Below, piece after piece: positions 1 to 8,890 of a stretch of DNA of 64,000 nucleotides. The translations under genes were made by a program, and so were the position numbers. The notes under the pieces are model-generated. The model did not search any database. It was not told where the DNA came from and saw only the letters and a list, made by a program, of their open reading frames with translations. The stretch comes from Ruminococcus sp. (GTDB lineage: Bacteria > Bacillota > Clostridia > Oscillospirales > Ruminococcaceae): positions 1 to 64,000 of the forward strand of contig JAETQO010000028.1 of assembly GCA_021770655.1 (NCBI GenBank). Direction: 5' to 3'. The stretch's first letter is position 1. Every line of letters begins with the position of its first letter.

Positions 1-113
1 TTGTTTCTGTATATCTTCCCCGCCGTACGGCGGGGAAGATATACAGATAATTATTGTAATTTAAACATAATATCGTCTTTTCCCGATTTAATATTTTGAA
101 AATTGATTTCCCT
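1..113 (+). repeat. Repeat family B, copy B1 (palindrome plus A/T-rich tail)
   Basis: Positions 6-47 form a perfect 42-bp palindrome (TCTGTATATC...GATATACAGA centred on GTAC), followed by a 65-bp A/T-rich tail ending in GAAAATTGATTTCCCT. The same unit occurs in reverse orientation at 55979-56090 with one visible base difference. No coding potential was seen. The left boundary is cut by the window edge, so the element may be longer. Confidence 0.85.
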
Positions 114-218
114 GAAGGCTTACCTTAATTATGACAATTATATTTTACCAAGGCAAGGTGGTGTTTTTACACGGAGCACAGAAATTTTTATTTGATTGAC
201 AGTGATTTTTGTGTACGC

Positions 219-1019
219 TCAGCCGTACATTTCGGTCTGCTGAGCATAGCTGTATATAATTTCGGCGTCGGGGGAGATCTCAACTTCTTTTGCGTGGAAA
301 AGCTCGGTCATTGTGACAAACTCATAGCCTTCGTCCTGAAGCTTAGGGATAATAATATCCAGCGCGGCGACAGTGCGGACGTTTCCGGCCGTATCGTGAA
401 GCAGGATTATACTGCCGTCCTTTGCCTGATCAATGGTTCTTTTCGCACGCTCCTCTATATCCACCTTATCGTTATAGTCCTCGGAGCCGTAGCCGCTGAT
501 AAATGGCATATCTATGCTGTCGAACATAGTCTGATTTACGGCGATATAGGGCGGACGGAAAAATTTCGGCGCTTCGCCTGTGATCTCTTCCACCTTATCG
601 GAAGTGAATTTGATATCCTCTTTTATCTGCTCCTCGGTCATGGTTGTCATATCGGAATGTGTCTTTGAATGATTATGTATTTCACAGCCCATATCATAGG
701 CCCTTTTCATGACCTTTGCGGAATCCTCGGTAATATTGTCGCCCACAACGAAAAACGACGCAGTCACGCCGTATTCCTCCAGCTTGTCAAGCACCTGAGC
801 GGTAGTGGTGGTGTTGGGGCCGTCGTCAAAAGTCAAGGCGATGACCTTTCCGTAATCTTCGGGGGCGCGCAGGGGGCGGCGATAAGATGCTGTGCTTTCG
901 TCTGCTGTGCTGTTGCTTTTGCTTTCAGAACCGGTTTCGTTTCCTTTGCCGCAGCCTGATGTCATAGCAAGGCTTACTGCGACCGCTCCCAGCAGAATCG
1001 ATTTTATTGTTTTCCTCAT
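219..1019 (-). CDS. Polysaccharide deacetylase lipoprotein (NodB domain)
   Basis: A 266-residue exported enzyme predicted to remove N- or O-acetyl groups from a polysaccharide (peptidoglycan, chitin-like or xylan; substrate not predictable). The N-terminus is a lipoprotein signal peptide with lipobox TSGC at about residues 20-23, so it should be tethered to the outer face of the membrane. The NodB motifs are all present: TFDDGP (catalytic base and metal Asp) near residue 62, the HSKTH metal motif near 117, RPPY near 154 and LLHDT near 205. The ATG follows a GGAAGGAG ribosome site. It stands alone between repeats B1 and A1 and is divergent from the CE2 esterase; both are secreted carbohydrate esterases, which is a loose functional link only. 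Confidence 0.88.
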   Translation of the reverse strand: MRKTIKSILLGAVAVSLAMTSGCGKGNETGSESKSNSTADESTASYRRPLRAPEDYGKVIALTFDDGPNTTTTAQVLDKLEEYGVTASFFVVGDNITEDSAKVMKRAYDMGCEIHNHSKTHSDMTTMTEEQIKEDIKFTSDKVEEITGEAPKFFRPPYIAVNQTMFDSIDMPFISGYGSEDYNDKVDIEERAKRTIDQAKDGSIILLHDTAGNVRTVAALDIIIPKLQDEGYEFVTMTELFHAKEVEISPDAEIIYSYAQQTEMYG

Positions 1020-1082
1020 AATGATTTTCTCCTTCCGACCGCAGATATGTCCTTATGTCCTGCGGTTCACATTTCGGTATAA

Positions 1083-1252
1083 TTAAGGCAACATCGCACA
1101 ACTACCGCCTAACGGCTTTGTGTACGTCTAACTTGTCAATTTTCCGTTATCTTGCACAGAAACTCCTTGAAAGACACAAGTATTCCTGCGTCGTTTCTAT
1201 ACAATCTAACGAAAAATTTTCTGCGTTATCCGCACACAATAGTTGTGCGGTG
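1083..1252 (+). repeat. Repeat family A, copy A1
   Basis: About 170 bp matching the family A consensus. It starts with TTAAGGCAACATCGCACAAC and runs to AATAGTTGTGCGGTG. The outermost bases of the right end (TTGCCTTA in other copies) are replaced here, so the terminal inverted repeat is incomplete. It lies between two divergent genes and encodes nothing convincing. Confidence 0.85.
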
Positions 1253-1319
1253 AATCTGCTTTTGATATGCGAAAATTCGGAATGACAATAATTACATGGG
1301 CGTAAAGTCGGTATGCGGC

Positions 1320-1348
1320 TTGATTTTTATGTTGAAAAATGGTATAAT
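1320..1348 (+). promoter_or_regulatory. Sigma-A-type promoter for the CE2 esterase
   Basis: TTGATT and TATAAT are separated by 17 bp, about 40 bp ahead of the esterase ATG, with a GAGGTGG ribosome site between them. Confidence 0.6.
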
Positions 1349-1389
1349 CTGTGCTGATGGTTTGAAATGCTGTTTTTTGAGGTGGATAA

Positions 1390-2670
1390 ATGAAAAGAAA
1401 CGTTTTTATCGCTCTGTTGACGGTATGTGCCTGTATAGTGGCAGGCTCGTGTTCGGCGGGACAGGCTATAAAGTCTATGGGAAGGACTGCAGGGGCAGAC
1501 GGAAATAAACTGAGTTCGGAAGTTTCGGAGTCGGAAAGCCTGTCTGCAAAAGAGGCATATGCGGAGCTTGAAAGCACGGCGGAGGACAAGGATATTCCGG
1601 AATATGCGAGAGATGTGATCGCAGATGAAAACAGCGTGAAGCTGTTGGGAAGGACTTGTCTTATAGGGGACACCCGCTGGTGCGCTTATCCCGGTACGGG
1701 GATAGAATTTGAATACACGGGCAAAAGGCTTGAAATAACCTTGCAGGGAGACGATTCGATCTATGATTCGTCAAACCGTTTTGCCAGAGTTGCGGTTTAT
1801 GCAGACGGCAAAAGGGTCGCCGACGAGCTTATGGACAGCGAGGAAAAGACGATAAAGGCTTTTGAAAGCAAGGAGACCGAAACGGTAAGGATAAAGGTGA
1901 TAAAGCTTTCGGAAAGCGAAATGTCCACCGTGGGGATAAAGCCTGTACATCTGGAGGCGGGCGAGGAGATCTCTCCTGCGCCGCAGAGGACTCACACCAT
2001 AGAATTTGTGGGAGATTCGCTTACCTGCGGTTACGGCGTTGACGACGAAGACCCTGAGCATCATTTTTCAAGCTCTACCGAGGACGTGACGAAAACCTAT
2101 GCAAGCAAGGCCGCCGCTCTTCTGGACGCAGATTACAGCATCGCCGCAATAAGCGGATACGGCGTTATATCCGGATATACCGGCGATCCTTCGGTGAAAA
2201 ATGAAAGACCTGTTATGCCTGCGTATTATGAAACTCTCGGTTATTCCGATTACAGCTTTGGCGGCGGGGATTATCCGCAGGACGTAAGCTGGGATCATGA
2301 AAGCTTTGTTCCTGAGGTCATAATTATAAATCTCGGCACGAATGACGCTACATACTGTCAAAACGACAAGGCTAAGCTGGAGGAGTTTGTTAAGGGCTAC
2401 AAGGATTTTCTGGCGGTTATAAGAAAGGACAATCCCGACGCTGAGATATTCTGTATACTCGGCACTATGAGCAGTCATATATGGGAACAGGTCGATTTGG
2501 CGGCCAGGGAGTTTTCGGAGGAGAACAAAGACGACAAGGTACATTCTCTGCTTATTGACGTCAAGGACGGCGAGCTTGGGTATGCGGCGGACTGGCACCC
2601 GACCGAGGCAACACATCAGGTCATGGCGGAGGCTTTGTATGAGAAGATCATGGACGTTATGCGGTGGTAA
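1390..2670 (+). CDS. CE2-type acetyl esterase (SGNH hydrolase) lipoprotein
   Basis: A 426-residue secreted esterase likely to deacetylate plant-wall xylan, mannan or their oligosaccharides. Residues 1-21 form a lipoprotein signal with lipobox AGSC. A jelly-roll N-terminal domain typical of carbohydrate esterase family 2 follows (about 85-205, with the GDTRW start and FEYTGKRL strand). The SGNH catalytic domain carries GDSLTCGYG (nucleophile Ser) near 210, GTNDATY near 316 and the DWHPT motif with the catalytic His near 402. This two-domain order is characteristic of CE2. The ATG is preceded by GAGGTGG. The gene is flanked by its own promoter and a bidirectional terminator, so it is probably monocistronic. 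Between residues 35 and 75 there is an acidic, Ser/Glu-rich linker that would hold the domain away from the membrane. Confidence 0.87.
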   Translation: MKRNVFIALLTVCACIVAGSCSAGQAIKSMGRTAGADGNKLSSEVSESESLSAKEAYAELESTAEDKDIPEYARDVIADENSVKLLGRTCLIGDTRWCAYPGTGIEFEYTGKRLEITLQGDDSIYDSSNRFARVAVYADGKRVADELMDSEEKTIKAFESKETETVRIKVIKLSESEMSTVGIKPVHLEAGEEISPAPQRTHTIEFVGDSLTCGYGVDDEDPEHHFSSSTEDVTKTYASKAAALLDADYSIAAISGYGVISGYTGDPSVKNERPVMPAYYETLGYSDYSFGGGDYPQDVSWDHESFVPEVIIINLGTNDATYCQNDKAKLEEFVKGYKDFLAVIRKDNPDAEIFCILGTMSSHIWEQVDLAAREFSEENKDDKVHSLLIDVKDGELGYAADWHPTEATHQVMAEALYEKIMDVMRW

Positions 2671-2679
2671 GATAAAATC

Positions 2680-2712
2680 AAGGCAGTACCTAATGTACGG
2701 TACTGCCTTTTA
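2680..2712. terminator. Bidirectional intrinsic terminator
   Basis: An 11-bp perfect stem (AAGGCAGTACC / GGTACTGCCTT) with an 8-nt loop has A-run and T-run flanks. It can end both the rightward esterase transcript and the leftward LysR transcript; the LysR stop codon overlaps its edge. Confidence 0.85.
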
Positions 2713-3639
2713 TGATTTCGATATGTCGATTCTTACCCTGTCCAGCTCGTCGAAAAACATCTGATCGGCGTGGCTCAGGCGGTAATTGTTTTGGTAGATA
2801 AGCATATCCTTGTTGGTCTTTTTTAGATTCGGACATTTTCTCTGCACAAGTCCGTATCTCTTCAAAATCGCTTTCGGGATAGGGCTTACCCACATAAAGG
2901 AGTCGGGGCAGGAAGAAAGAATATCAAACTGGCTCCCTCTTTCATAGACGTAAATATGCTTGCTGTGACAGTTTATCTCGGCGTTCTTCTTCTGATATGC
3001 CGCCGAAATGTTCGGCACGATATTGTCTCCGTGCAGTATCTCTATATATTTATCCAGCACGCTTTCGTTTATCTCAGATTCTTGTGCAAGCCGGCTGTTC
3101 TCGCTGGTGATTATAACATAATCAAATTCCCACACGCTGTGATATTTCAGATTTTTCTCCTCGATAAGCGGCATAAAAAAGCTTTCATACGCTACGGGAT
3201 AACGGATTATTCCCAGATTATATTCACATTCAACCACGGAATTGATGACTTCCATGGAATTTGTTTCCTTGATCTTAAAGTCGATCTGCGCGCTTTTTTC
3301 GACCTTGTTGAGAAATTCGGTAAAAGCGTAGGTGATATAGCTGGCTCTCGGCAAAAGCAGAGAAAAGCTTACTGAGTTTTCGCTGTTTTCCTTATAGAGG
3401 CTTTCCATTTTATCCATTTGTACAAGTATCGCTTTGGCATACTGTAAAAACTGCTTGCCCTTTTCGGTTGCGACAACGCCCTTTGCACTTCTTTTGAAAA
3501 TGGGGATACCCACTTCGCGCTCCATTTCCTTTATAGCTTTGGAGAGATTGGGCTGTCCCATATACAGAGCCGCCGCCGCTTTCGTGATAGAACCCAGTCT
3601 TTCGACCTCTACCATATATCTCAGATGCGTTAGATTCAT
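2710..3639 (-). CDS. LysR-family transcriptional regulator
   Basis: A 309-residue regulator with an N-terminal winged helix-turn-helix (MNLTHLRYM... SITKAAAALYMGQPNLS, then the wing around FKRSAKG), a linker helix and a periplasmic-binding-like effector domain. Two in-frame ATGs exist. The inner one is chosen because the AAGGA ribosome site is 6 nt from it, whereas it abuts the outer one, which would add two residues. It is divergent from malQ across a 370-bp A/T-rich gap and convergent with the CE2 esterase. The effector and targets cannot be read from sequence; malQ is the nearest candidate because LysR proteins often control divergent neighbours, but this is inference. Confidence 0.87.
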   Translation of the reverse strand: MNLTHLRYMVEVERLGSITKAAAALYMGQPNLSKAIKEMEREVGIPIFKRSAKGVVATEKGKQFLQYAKAILVQMDKMESLYKENSENSVSFSLLLPRASYITYAFTEFLNKVEKSAQIDFKIKETNSMEVINSVVECEYNLGIIRYPVAYESFFMPLIEEKNLKYHSVWEFDYVIITSENSRLAQESEINESVLDKYIEILHGDNIVPNISAAYQKKNAEINCHSKHIYVYERGSQFDILSSCPDSFMWVSPIPKAILKRYGLVQRKCPNLKKTNKDMLIYQNNYRLSHADQMFFDELDRVRIDISKS

Positions 3640-3740
3640 TGTCATTCCTTCTTTTTACAATTATTGTATTATGCAGAATAATCAGCGCTTTCTTTAGTAA
3701 TCCATGTACAAATCTATATACTTTTACACATTTATTATAT

Positions 3741-3769
3741 ATTATATAACTTCGTTAAAAAATTGTCAA
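3741..3769 (-). promoter_or_regulatory. Sigma-A promoter for the LysR gene
   Basis: On the minus strand TTGACA and TATAAT are spaced by 17 bp, a full consensus match about 100 bp upstream of the LysR start. Confidence 0.7.
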
Positions 3770-3873
3770 GGAACAGAAAAGCGATTTAACATTTATTTTA
3801 CATTAGTGTACGTTACAATACATTTTATTTATAGCGCACGGAAATCAATTAAAATAATTCAATCTTTCCTCGA

Positions 3874-3890
3874 TGTGCGGTGCTGCCTTA
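3874..3890 (+). repeat. Relic of the repeat A right end
   Basis: The 17-bp string TGTGCGGTGCTGCCTTA matches the right terminus of family A copies (compare the end of the reverse-oriented copy near 14894). Nothing else of the element remains. Confidence 0.5.
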
Positions 3891-3932
3891 AACCTTAAAA
3901 ATTGATTTTTGTGGTTAATTGCGGCTTTCCTA

Positions 3933-3961
3933 TTGCCAAAAACATAAAAAAGTAGTATAAT
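3933..3961 (+). promoter_or_regulatory. Sigma-A promoter for the malQ operon
   Basis: TTGCCA and TATAAT are separated by exactly 17 bp, about 40 bp upstream of the malQ ribosome site. Confidence 0.75.
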
Positions 3962-4006
3962 AAAAATGGTATATTATATTTTCCCGGTTTGGAAAGGAGC
4001 ATATTT

Positions 4007-5524
4007 ATGCGTAAGTCCGGAGTTTTAATGCACATTTCTTCTTTGCCGAATGATTACGGTATCGGAAAGCTTGGCAGGGAGGCTTATAAATTTGTTGATT
4101 TTCTGGCAAGGTCAAAGCAAAGCTATTGGCAGATTCTTCCTGTATCGCCGACAAGCTACGGCGATTCGCCTTATCAGAGTTTTTCTGTCTTTGCCGGAAA
4201 CCCTTATTTCATAGACCTTGAGGCTCTTGATGATGAGGGCTATCTGAAACCTGCCGAGTACAAGGACATTGACTGGGGCAAGGATAAAGGCTCGGTGGAT
4301 TACGGCAGGATATATGAAATGATATTCAAGGTATTAAGGACCGCTCACAAGCGTTTCAGAAAAAAGCCTGAAAAGGGATATTCAAAATTCGTGATAGAAA
4401 ACAAGGACTGGATATTTGATTACGGTCTGTTCATGGCTTTGAAATTCGCCAACGGCGGAAAAGCATGGTATGAGTGGGACGAGCCTCTCAGAATGTACAA
4501 GCCTAAGGCGATCAAGAACGCAAGAAAGGAACACGCCTCGGAAATCGATTTCTGGTGCTTTGTTCAGTATAAATATTTTCAGCAGTGGAAAAAGCTCAAG
4601 ACTTATGCAAACGGAAAGGGTATCGAGATAATCGGCGATATTCCCATATATGTCGCATACGACAGCGTGGAAGTATGGAGCAGTCCGCAGTATTTCAGCC
4701 TTGATAAGGATAAAAAGCCTGTGGAGGTCGCCGGCTGTCCTCCCGACGCTTTTACGGCGGACGGACAGCTTTGGGGAAATCCGCTTTATCGCTGGGATTA
4801 TATGGCTAAGGACAAATACCGCTGGTGGGTAAACAGAATAAAGGCGGCACAAGATACATACGATATTGTCAGAATAGATCATTTCAGGGGCTTTGAAAGC
4901 TATTACTGCATACCCTACGGCGCAAAGAACGCCCGCAAGGGTAAATGGAGAAAGGGTCCTGATATGAAACTGTTCAAGGAAGTAAAAAAACAGCTTGGCG
5001 ACGTCAGGATAATCGCCGAGGATCTTGGATTCCTCACTAAAAGAGTGGTCAAGATGCTGGAGACAAGCGGCTATCCGGGAATGAAGGTGCTGGAATTCGG
5101 CTTTGATTCCGACAGTTCAAACGGTTATCTGCCGCACAATTACAAGACATCCAACAGCATTTGCTATACGGGAACCCATGATAATGAAACCGTGCTGGGC
5201 TGGATAAAAAGCTGTGATGAAAGGACCCGCGCATACTGCAAGGATTATCTCGGCGTGACAAAGGACGAATTCGTTCCATGGGCGATGGTAAGGCTTTGCT
5301 GGTCAAGCGTGTGCGACACCGCTATTGCGCAGATGCAGGATATTCTTTGTCTTGACGACAGCGCAAGAATGAATACGCCGTCTACGGTGGGCGGAAACTG
5401 GAAGTGGCGGCTGGAAAGTATGGATATGCTGGACGACAGCCTGGCTGAGAAGATCGCTAAGCTTACAGAAGTTTACGGACGGGCGGCAGAAGACCACAGG
5501 GAGAAAAATAAAAATGATACCTGA
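4007..5524 (+). CDS. malQ: 4-alpha-glucanotransferase (amylomaltase, GH77)
   Basis: A 505-residue cytoplasmic enzyme that transfers alpha-1,4-glucan segments between maltodextrins and releases glucose. The GH77 hallmarks are present: SPTSYGDSPYQSFS near the N-terminus, RIDHFRGF with the nucleophile Asp near residue 292, IIAEDLGFLT with the acid/base Glu near 342 and GTHDNET near 393. Length is normal for bacterial amylomaltases. The ATG at 4007 is chosen over an upstream TTG because GAAAGGAG sits just before it and the upstream codon lies inside that ribosome site. The stop overlaps the DUF4241 start by 11 nt, and glgP follows, so the three genes form a maltodextrin/glycogen operon. Confidence 0.95.
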   Translation: MRKSGVLMHISSLPNDYGIGKLGREAYKFVDFLARSKQSYWQILPVSPTSYGDSPYQSFSVFAGNPYFIDLEALDDEGYLKPAEYKDIDWGKDKGSVDYGRIYEMIFKVLRTAHKRFRKKPEKGYSKFVIENKDWIFDYGLFMALKFANGGKAWYEWDEPLRMYKPKAIKNARKEHASEIDFWCFVQYKYFQQWKKLKTYANGKGIEIIGDIPIYVAYDSVEVWSSPQYFSLDKDKKPVEVAGCPPDAFTADGQLWGNPLYRWDYMAKDKYRWWVNRIKAAQDTYDIVRIDHFRGFESYYCIPYGAKNARKGKWRKGPDMKLFKEVKKQLGDVRIIAEDLGFLTKRVVKMLETSGYPGMKVLEFGFDSDSSNGYLPHNYKTSNSICYTGTHDNETVLGWIKSCDERTRAYCKDYLGVTKDEFVPWAMVRLCWSSVCDTAIAQMQDILCLDDSARMNTPSTVGGNWKWRLESMDMLDDSLAEKIAKLTEVYGRAAEDHREKNKNDT

Positions 5525-6260
5525 GAAAAAATGGGTTGACATCTGGGGGAAATCACGGGATAAGTTCTTGGCTTATGTGGATTTTAACGATTACTTTGAA
5601 AAGAGTATGATTGCAGGAAAAGAGCTTGACGTTATGGATATCGGAATTTGCTCATTGCCAAGCGGAGAAGTGCTTGTACGGGACCCTCTTGCTGTTCTTC
5701 CCAACAGACATGAGATGCCGTATTTCATAAAGTGTCCGATAGGAGAATATCATACGGAGGTCTGCGTTGTAAAGCCCGACGGAGAAGATTGCGCAAGATA
5801 TGCGGCGGTAAGGATAAAATTCAGTGAAAACAGAGCAGTACGTTTTGAAGAGGCACTTACGGGAAACGAAAATCTTGACGAGATTAAGGATTTTGAAGAG
5901 GGGGATTATTTCGGCTTTTTTGTAGACGCAGGGCTGGGCTGTATTTGTGACGAGCAGGCGCATCAGGCGTACTGCGATTTCATTGAGGGATTTATCAAGC
6001 AAAATCCCGACGGAAATATTTATGACGATTATTTTGCGGTTCTTTTTGACAAAAATTATAAGAGATCTCCTTTATATCAGAGAGAGGGCGGAGATTGGAT
6101 AAACTGGACGGTACCCGGTTCGGAATATCATATACCTATGTTTCAATCCGGATTCGGAGACGGTGCATATCCCGTTTACTGGGGATATGATGAAAGCGGC
6201 GCAGTCTGCCAGCTTGTGGTACAGTTTATCGATATTGAGCTGGCTTATGCAGAAGAATAG
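5514..6260 (+). CDS. DUF4241 domain protein
   Basis: A 248-residue soluble protein matching the DUF4241 family: an early DIGICSLPSGEVLVRDPL segment, then a C-terminal module with FFVDAGLGCICDE and the WINWTVPGSEYHIPMFQSG stretch, ending in a WGYDE strand. No signal peptide or membrane segment was seen. Its biochemical role is unknown. It overlaps the malQ stop by 11 nt and ends 20 nt before glgP, so it is translationally coupled to glycogen-degrading enzymes. Members elsewhere are often found alone or near immunity-type genes, so the position inside a glucan operon may reflect recruitment rather than a shared pathway. Family assignment is from remembered motif pattern, not a search. Confidence 0.75.
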   Translation: MIPEKKWVDIWGKSRDKFLAYVDFNDYFEKSMIAGKELDVMDIGICSLPSGEVLVRDPLAVLPNRHEMPYFIKCPIGEYHTEVCVVKPDGEDCARYAAVRIKFSENRAVRFEEALTGNENLDEIKDFEEGDYFGFFVDAGLGCICDEQAHQAYCDFIEGFIKQNPDGNIYDDYFAVLFDKNYKRSPLYQREGGDWINWTVPGSEYHIPMFQSGFGDGAYPVYWGYDESGAVCQLVVQFIDIELAYAEE

Positions 6261-6280
6261 ATAAGAAAGGATTTGAAAAT

Positions 6281-8686
6281 ATGGATAAAACACAGTTTCA
6301 GTCGGAGCTTGCAAAGGATTTGAAACGCAAGTATTCCGCAACAGTCGAAAACGCTTTGCCTTGGCAGATTCACGAAAGTCTTTCGGCTGTGGTGATGGAG
6401 CTTATTTCGGAGGACTGGGACAAAAGCAGACAGGCTCATTTGCAGAGCCGCAGGGCCTGCTATCTTTCTATGGAATTTCTTATGGGAAGAGCGGTGTACA
6501 ATAACCTGCTTTGTCTTGGCATCACGGAGGACGTTGATGAGATTCTCAGATCTCACGGCAGAAGTCTGGCGGAGCTGGAGGAGATAGAGGACGCTGCTCT
6601 CGGAAACGGCGGACTTGGCAGACTTGCGGCTTGCTTTCTTGATTCTGTGGCGGCTCACGATCTGCCGCTGGACGGTTACGGTATAAGATACAAATACGGA
6701 CTTTTCAAGCAGAAGATTGTTGACGGTTTTCAGGTGGAGGAAGCGGATAACTGGACGGAACACGGCGATCCGTGGTCGAGGCGTACGGAAAGCGAAAAGG
6801 TGACCGTAGAGTACGGAGATATGACCGTTGTGGCTGTGCCTTACGATATGCCCGTTATCGGATTCGGTACGAGAAACGTCGGCACTCTGCGTTTGTGGCA
6901 GGCGGAAAGCGCCGAGGATTTCGACTTTGCCGCTTTTGACAGGGGCAACTATGACGGCGCAGTAAAAGCGAAGAACGATGCAGAGAACATTTCAAAGGTG
7001 CTTTATCCTAACGATAACTGTGAGGAAGGAAAGATACTTCGTCTGAGACAGGAATATTTCTTCTCCTCCGCTTCTGTTACGGATATTCTCAGAAAGCACA
7101 TGGAACGTTTCGGGACTCTTGACAATTTGTCCGACTATGTGACTGTTCAGCTTAACGACACTCACCCCGTTATCGCCGTTCCTGAGCTTATCAGACAGCT
7201 TTGCGAGTGCTACGGCTATGATTTTGACAAAGCTTTTGAAACTGCGCATAAGGTGTTCAATTATACGAACCACACCATTATGACCGAGGCTTTGGAGAAA
7301 TGGGAATGCAGAACGGTCGAAAAGGTACTGCCGAAGGTTTATGCTTATATTCTTATGATAAACGAAAGATTTATCAAGGATATGTACGCTCTGAAAAAGA
7401 CGCGCAAGGAGATCGCCGCACTTGCTCCCGTTGAGGGTGGAACGGTGAGAATGGCGTTTATGGCTATTTACGTTTCAAGCTATGTAAACGGCGTGGCGGC
7501 TATCCATACGGAGATACTGAAGAATGACGCACTCAAGGAATGGTATCAGCTTTATCCCGAAAGGTTTCAGAATAAGACCAACGGCATTACTCAAAGACGC
7601 TGGCTTGCGCTCTGCAATCCGGAGCTTTCCGCGCTTATTACCAAGCTGTTGGGAAATGCGGACTGGGTGAAGAATCTTGACGAGCTGAAAAAGCTGGAGA
7701 GGTTTGCCGACGATGAAAAGGTGCTTAACGAATTTATCGCTGTAAAGGAAGCAAAAAAGCATCAGCTTGCCGATTTCGTCAAGGCGCATGACGGTGTAGA
7801 GATAGATCCCGATACGGTTTTTGATATTCAGATAAAGCGTCTGCACGAATATAAAAGACAGCTTTTGAACGCCCTTTCGATACTGTATATATACTTTGGC
7901 ATCAAGGACGGTTCTATAAAGGACTTTACTCCCACCACTTATATTTTCGGTGCGAAGTCCGCTCCTGGATACCGCAGGGCAAAGGCTGTCATAAAGTTTA
8001 TCGGAGAGATAGGCAAGCTTGTCAACTCGGATCCTGAGACCAAGGACCTTATAAAGGTCGTATTCGTACAGAATTATAATGTGTCCTACGCTGAAAAACT
8101 TGTTACTGCCGCAGACATATCGGAGCAGATCTCCACGGCAGGAACAGAGGCAAGCGGTACGGGCAATATGAAGCTTATGCTGAACGGTGCGGTAACGCTC
8201 GGAACATACGACGGAGCGAATGTTGAGATCGTTCAGGAGGCGGGCGAGGAAAACAACTATATATTCGGTGCAAGGGTTGAAGAGCTTTCAAAAATCATGC
8301 CGGAATATGACCCGCGGGATATTCTTTTTAAGGACGAAAAGATCAACCGTGTTCTTAACAAGCTTATAGACGGAAGCTTTTCCGACGGCGGTGTACCGTC
8401 AAACGAGGAGGGAAGTTTCAGGGAGCTTTACAAGGCGCTTACGGACGGTGCAAGCTGGCACGTTCCCGATCATTATTATGTTCTCGGCGACCTTGACTCC
8501 TATGTGAAGGCTAAACTTAGGGTCAACGCTGATTACAAAGACAGGCTGGGATTTGCGAAGAAGTGCTGGTTGAACATCGCAAACGCAGGAAAGTTCTCCT
8601 CCGATAGGACAATAAAGGACTATGCGGACAACATCTGGAGAATATCTCCCGTTGAATTTCCAGATCAGACTTTGCAGAAAAAGTAA
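6281..8686 (+). CDS. glgP: Glycogen/maltodextrin phosphorylase (GT35)
   Basis: An 801-residue PLP enzyme that phosphorolyses alpha-1,4-glucans to glucose 1-phosphate. The conserved family blocks are visible: SRRACYLSMEFLMGR near residue 56, ALGNGGLGRLAACFLDS near 105, GYGIRYKYGLFKQ, the QLNDTHPVIAVPELIR block, FDIQIKRLHEYKRQLLN and the PLP-site block around residue 630 (EASGTGNMKLMLNG, with the Schiff-base Lys in NMK). The length is typical of bacterial GlgP/MalP. The ATG has AGAAAGG upstream. As the last gene after malQ and DUF4241 it completes a classical pair: MalQ elongates or shuffles dextrins so that the phosphorylase can attack them. A weak hairpin terminator follows. Confidence 0.96.
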   Translation: MDKTQFQSELAKDLKRKYSATVENALPWQIHESLSAVVMELISEDWDKSRQAHLQSRRACYLSMEFLMGRAVYNNLLCLGITEDVDEILRSHGRSLAELEEIEDAALGNGGLGRLAACFLDSVAAHDLPLDGYGIRYKYGLFKQKIVDGFQVEEADNWTEHGDPWSRRTESEKVTVEYGDMTVVAVPYDMPVIGFGTRNVGTLRLWQAESAEDFDFAAFDRGNYDGAVKAKNDAENISKVLYPNDNCEEGKILRLRQEYFFSSASVTDILRKHMERFGTLDNLSDYVTVQLNDTHPVIAVPELIRQLCECYGYDFDKAFETAHKVFNYTNHTIMTEALEKWECRTVEKVLPKVYAYILMINERFIKDMYALKKTRKEIAALAPVEGGTVRMAFMAIYVSSYVNGVAAIHTEILKNDALKEWYQLYPERFQNKTNGITQRRWLALCNPELSALITKLLGNADWVKNLDELKKLERFADDEKVLNEFIAVKEAKKHQLADFVKAHDGVEIDPDTVFDIQIKRLHEYKRQLLNALSILYIYFGIKDGSIKDFTPTTYIFGAKSAPGYRRAKAVIKFIGEIGKLVNSDPETKDLIKVVFVQNYNVSYAEKLVTAADISEQISTAGTEASGTGNMKLMLNGAVTLGTYDGANVEIVQEAGEENNYIFGARVEELSKIMPEYDPRDILFKDEKINRVLNKLIDGSFSDGGVPSNEEGSFRELYKALTDGASWHVPDHYYVLGDLDSYVKAKLRVNADYKDRLGFAKKCWLNIANAGKFSSDRTIKDYADNIWRISPVEFPDQTLQKK

Positions 8687-8800
8687 GTTTGCTTAATTTG
8701 TTATATCAATTTCGTTAATATTTAACCTTTTTATACGTCGATATGAATTAATAATAATTCGGATTTGACAAAATGTGAACAAGCTAACAGTTGTACAAAA

Positions 8801-8834
8801 GACAAGCTCGTTTTTTGACGGGCTTGTCAATTTT
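8801..8834 (+). terminator. Probable intrinsic terminator after glgP
   Basis: A 10-bp stem (GACAAGCTCG / CGGGCTTGTC, one G-U pair) with an 8-nt T-rich loop is followed by AATTTT. Confidence 0.55.
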
Positions 8835-8890
8835 CCTGCAAAATAATGTATATGAATAATATTCCATAAATGGAAATTGAGGAGCTTAAA

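Larger units (their letters stand above)
3640..4006. other. Divergent LysR/malQ intergenic region
   Basis: A very A/T-rich 367-bp gap with no gene. It holds a leftward promoter for LysR, a rightward promoter for malQ and a 17-bp relic of the right end of repeat A (3874-3890). LysR-type operators (T-N11-A) could lie between the promoters but none stands out. Confidence 0.6.

Noticed and set aside
192-668. A 158-codon plus-strand frame opposite the polysaccharide deacetylase
   Set aside because: The minus-strand frame has all NodB motifs, a signal peptide and a ribosome site; the plus frame has none.
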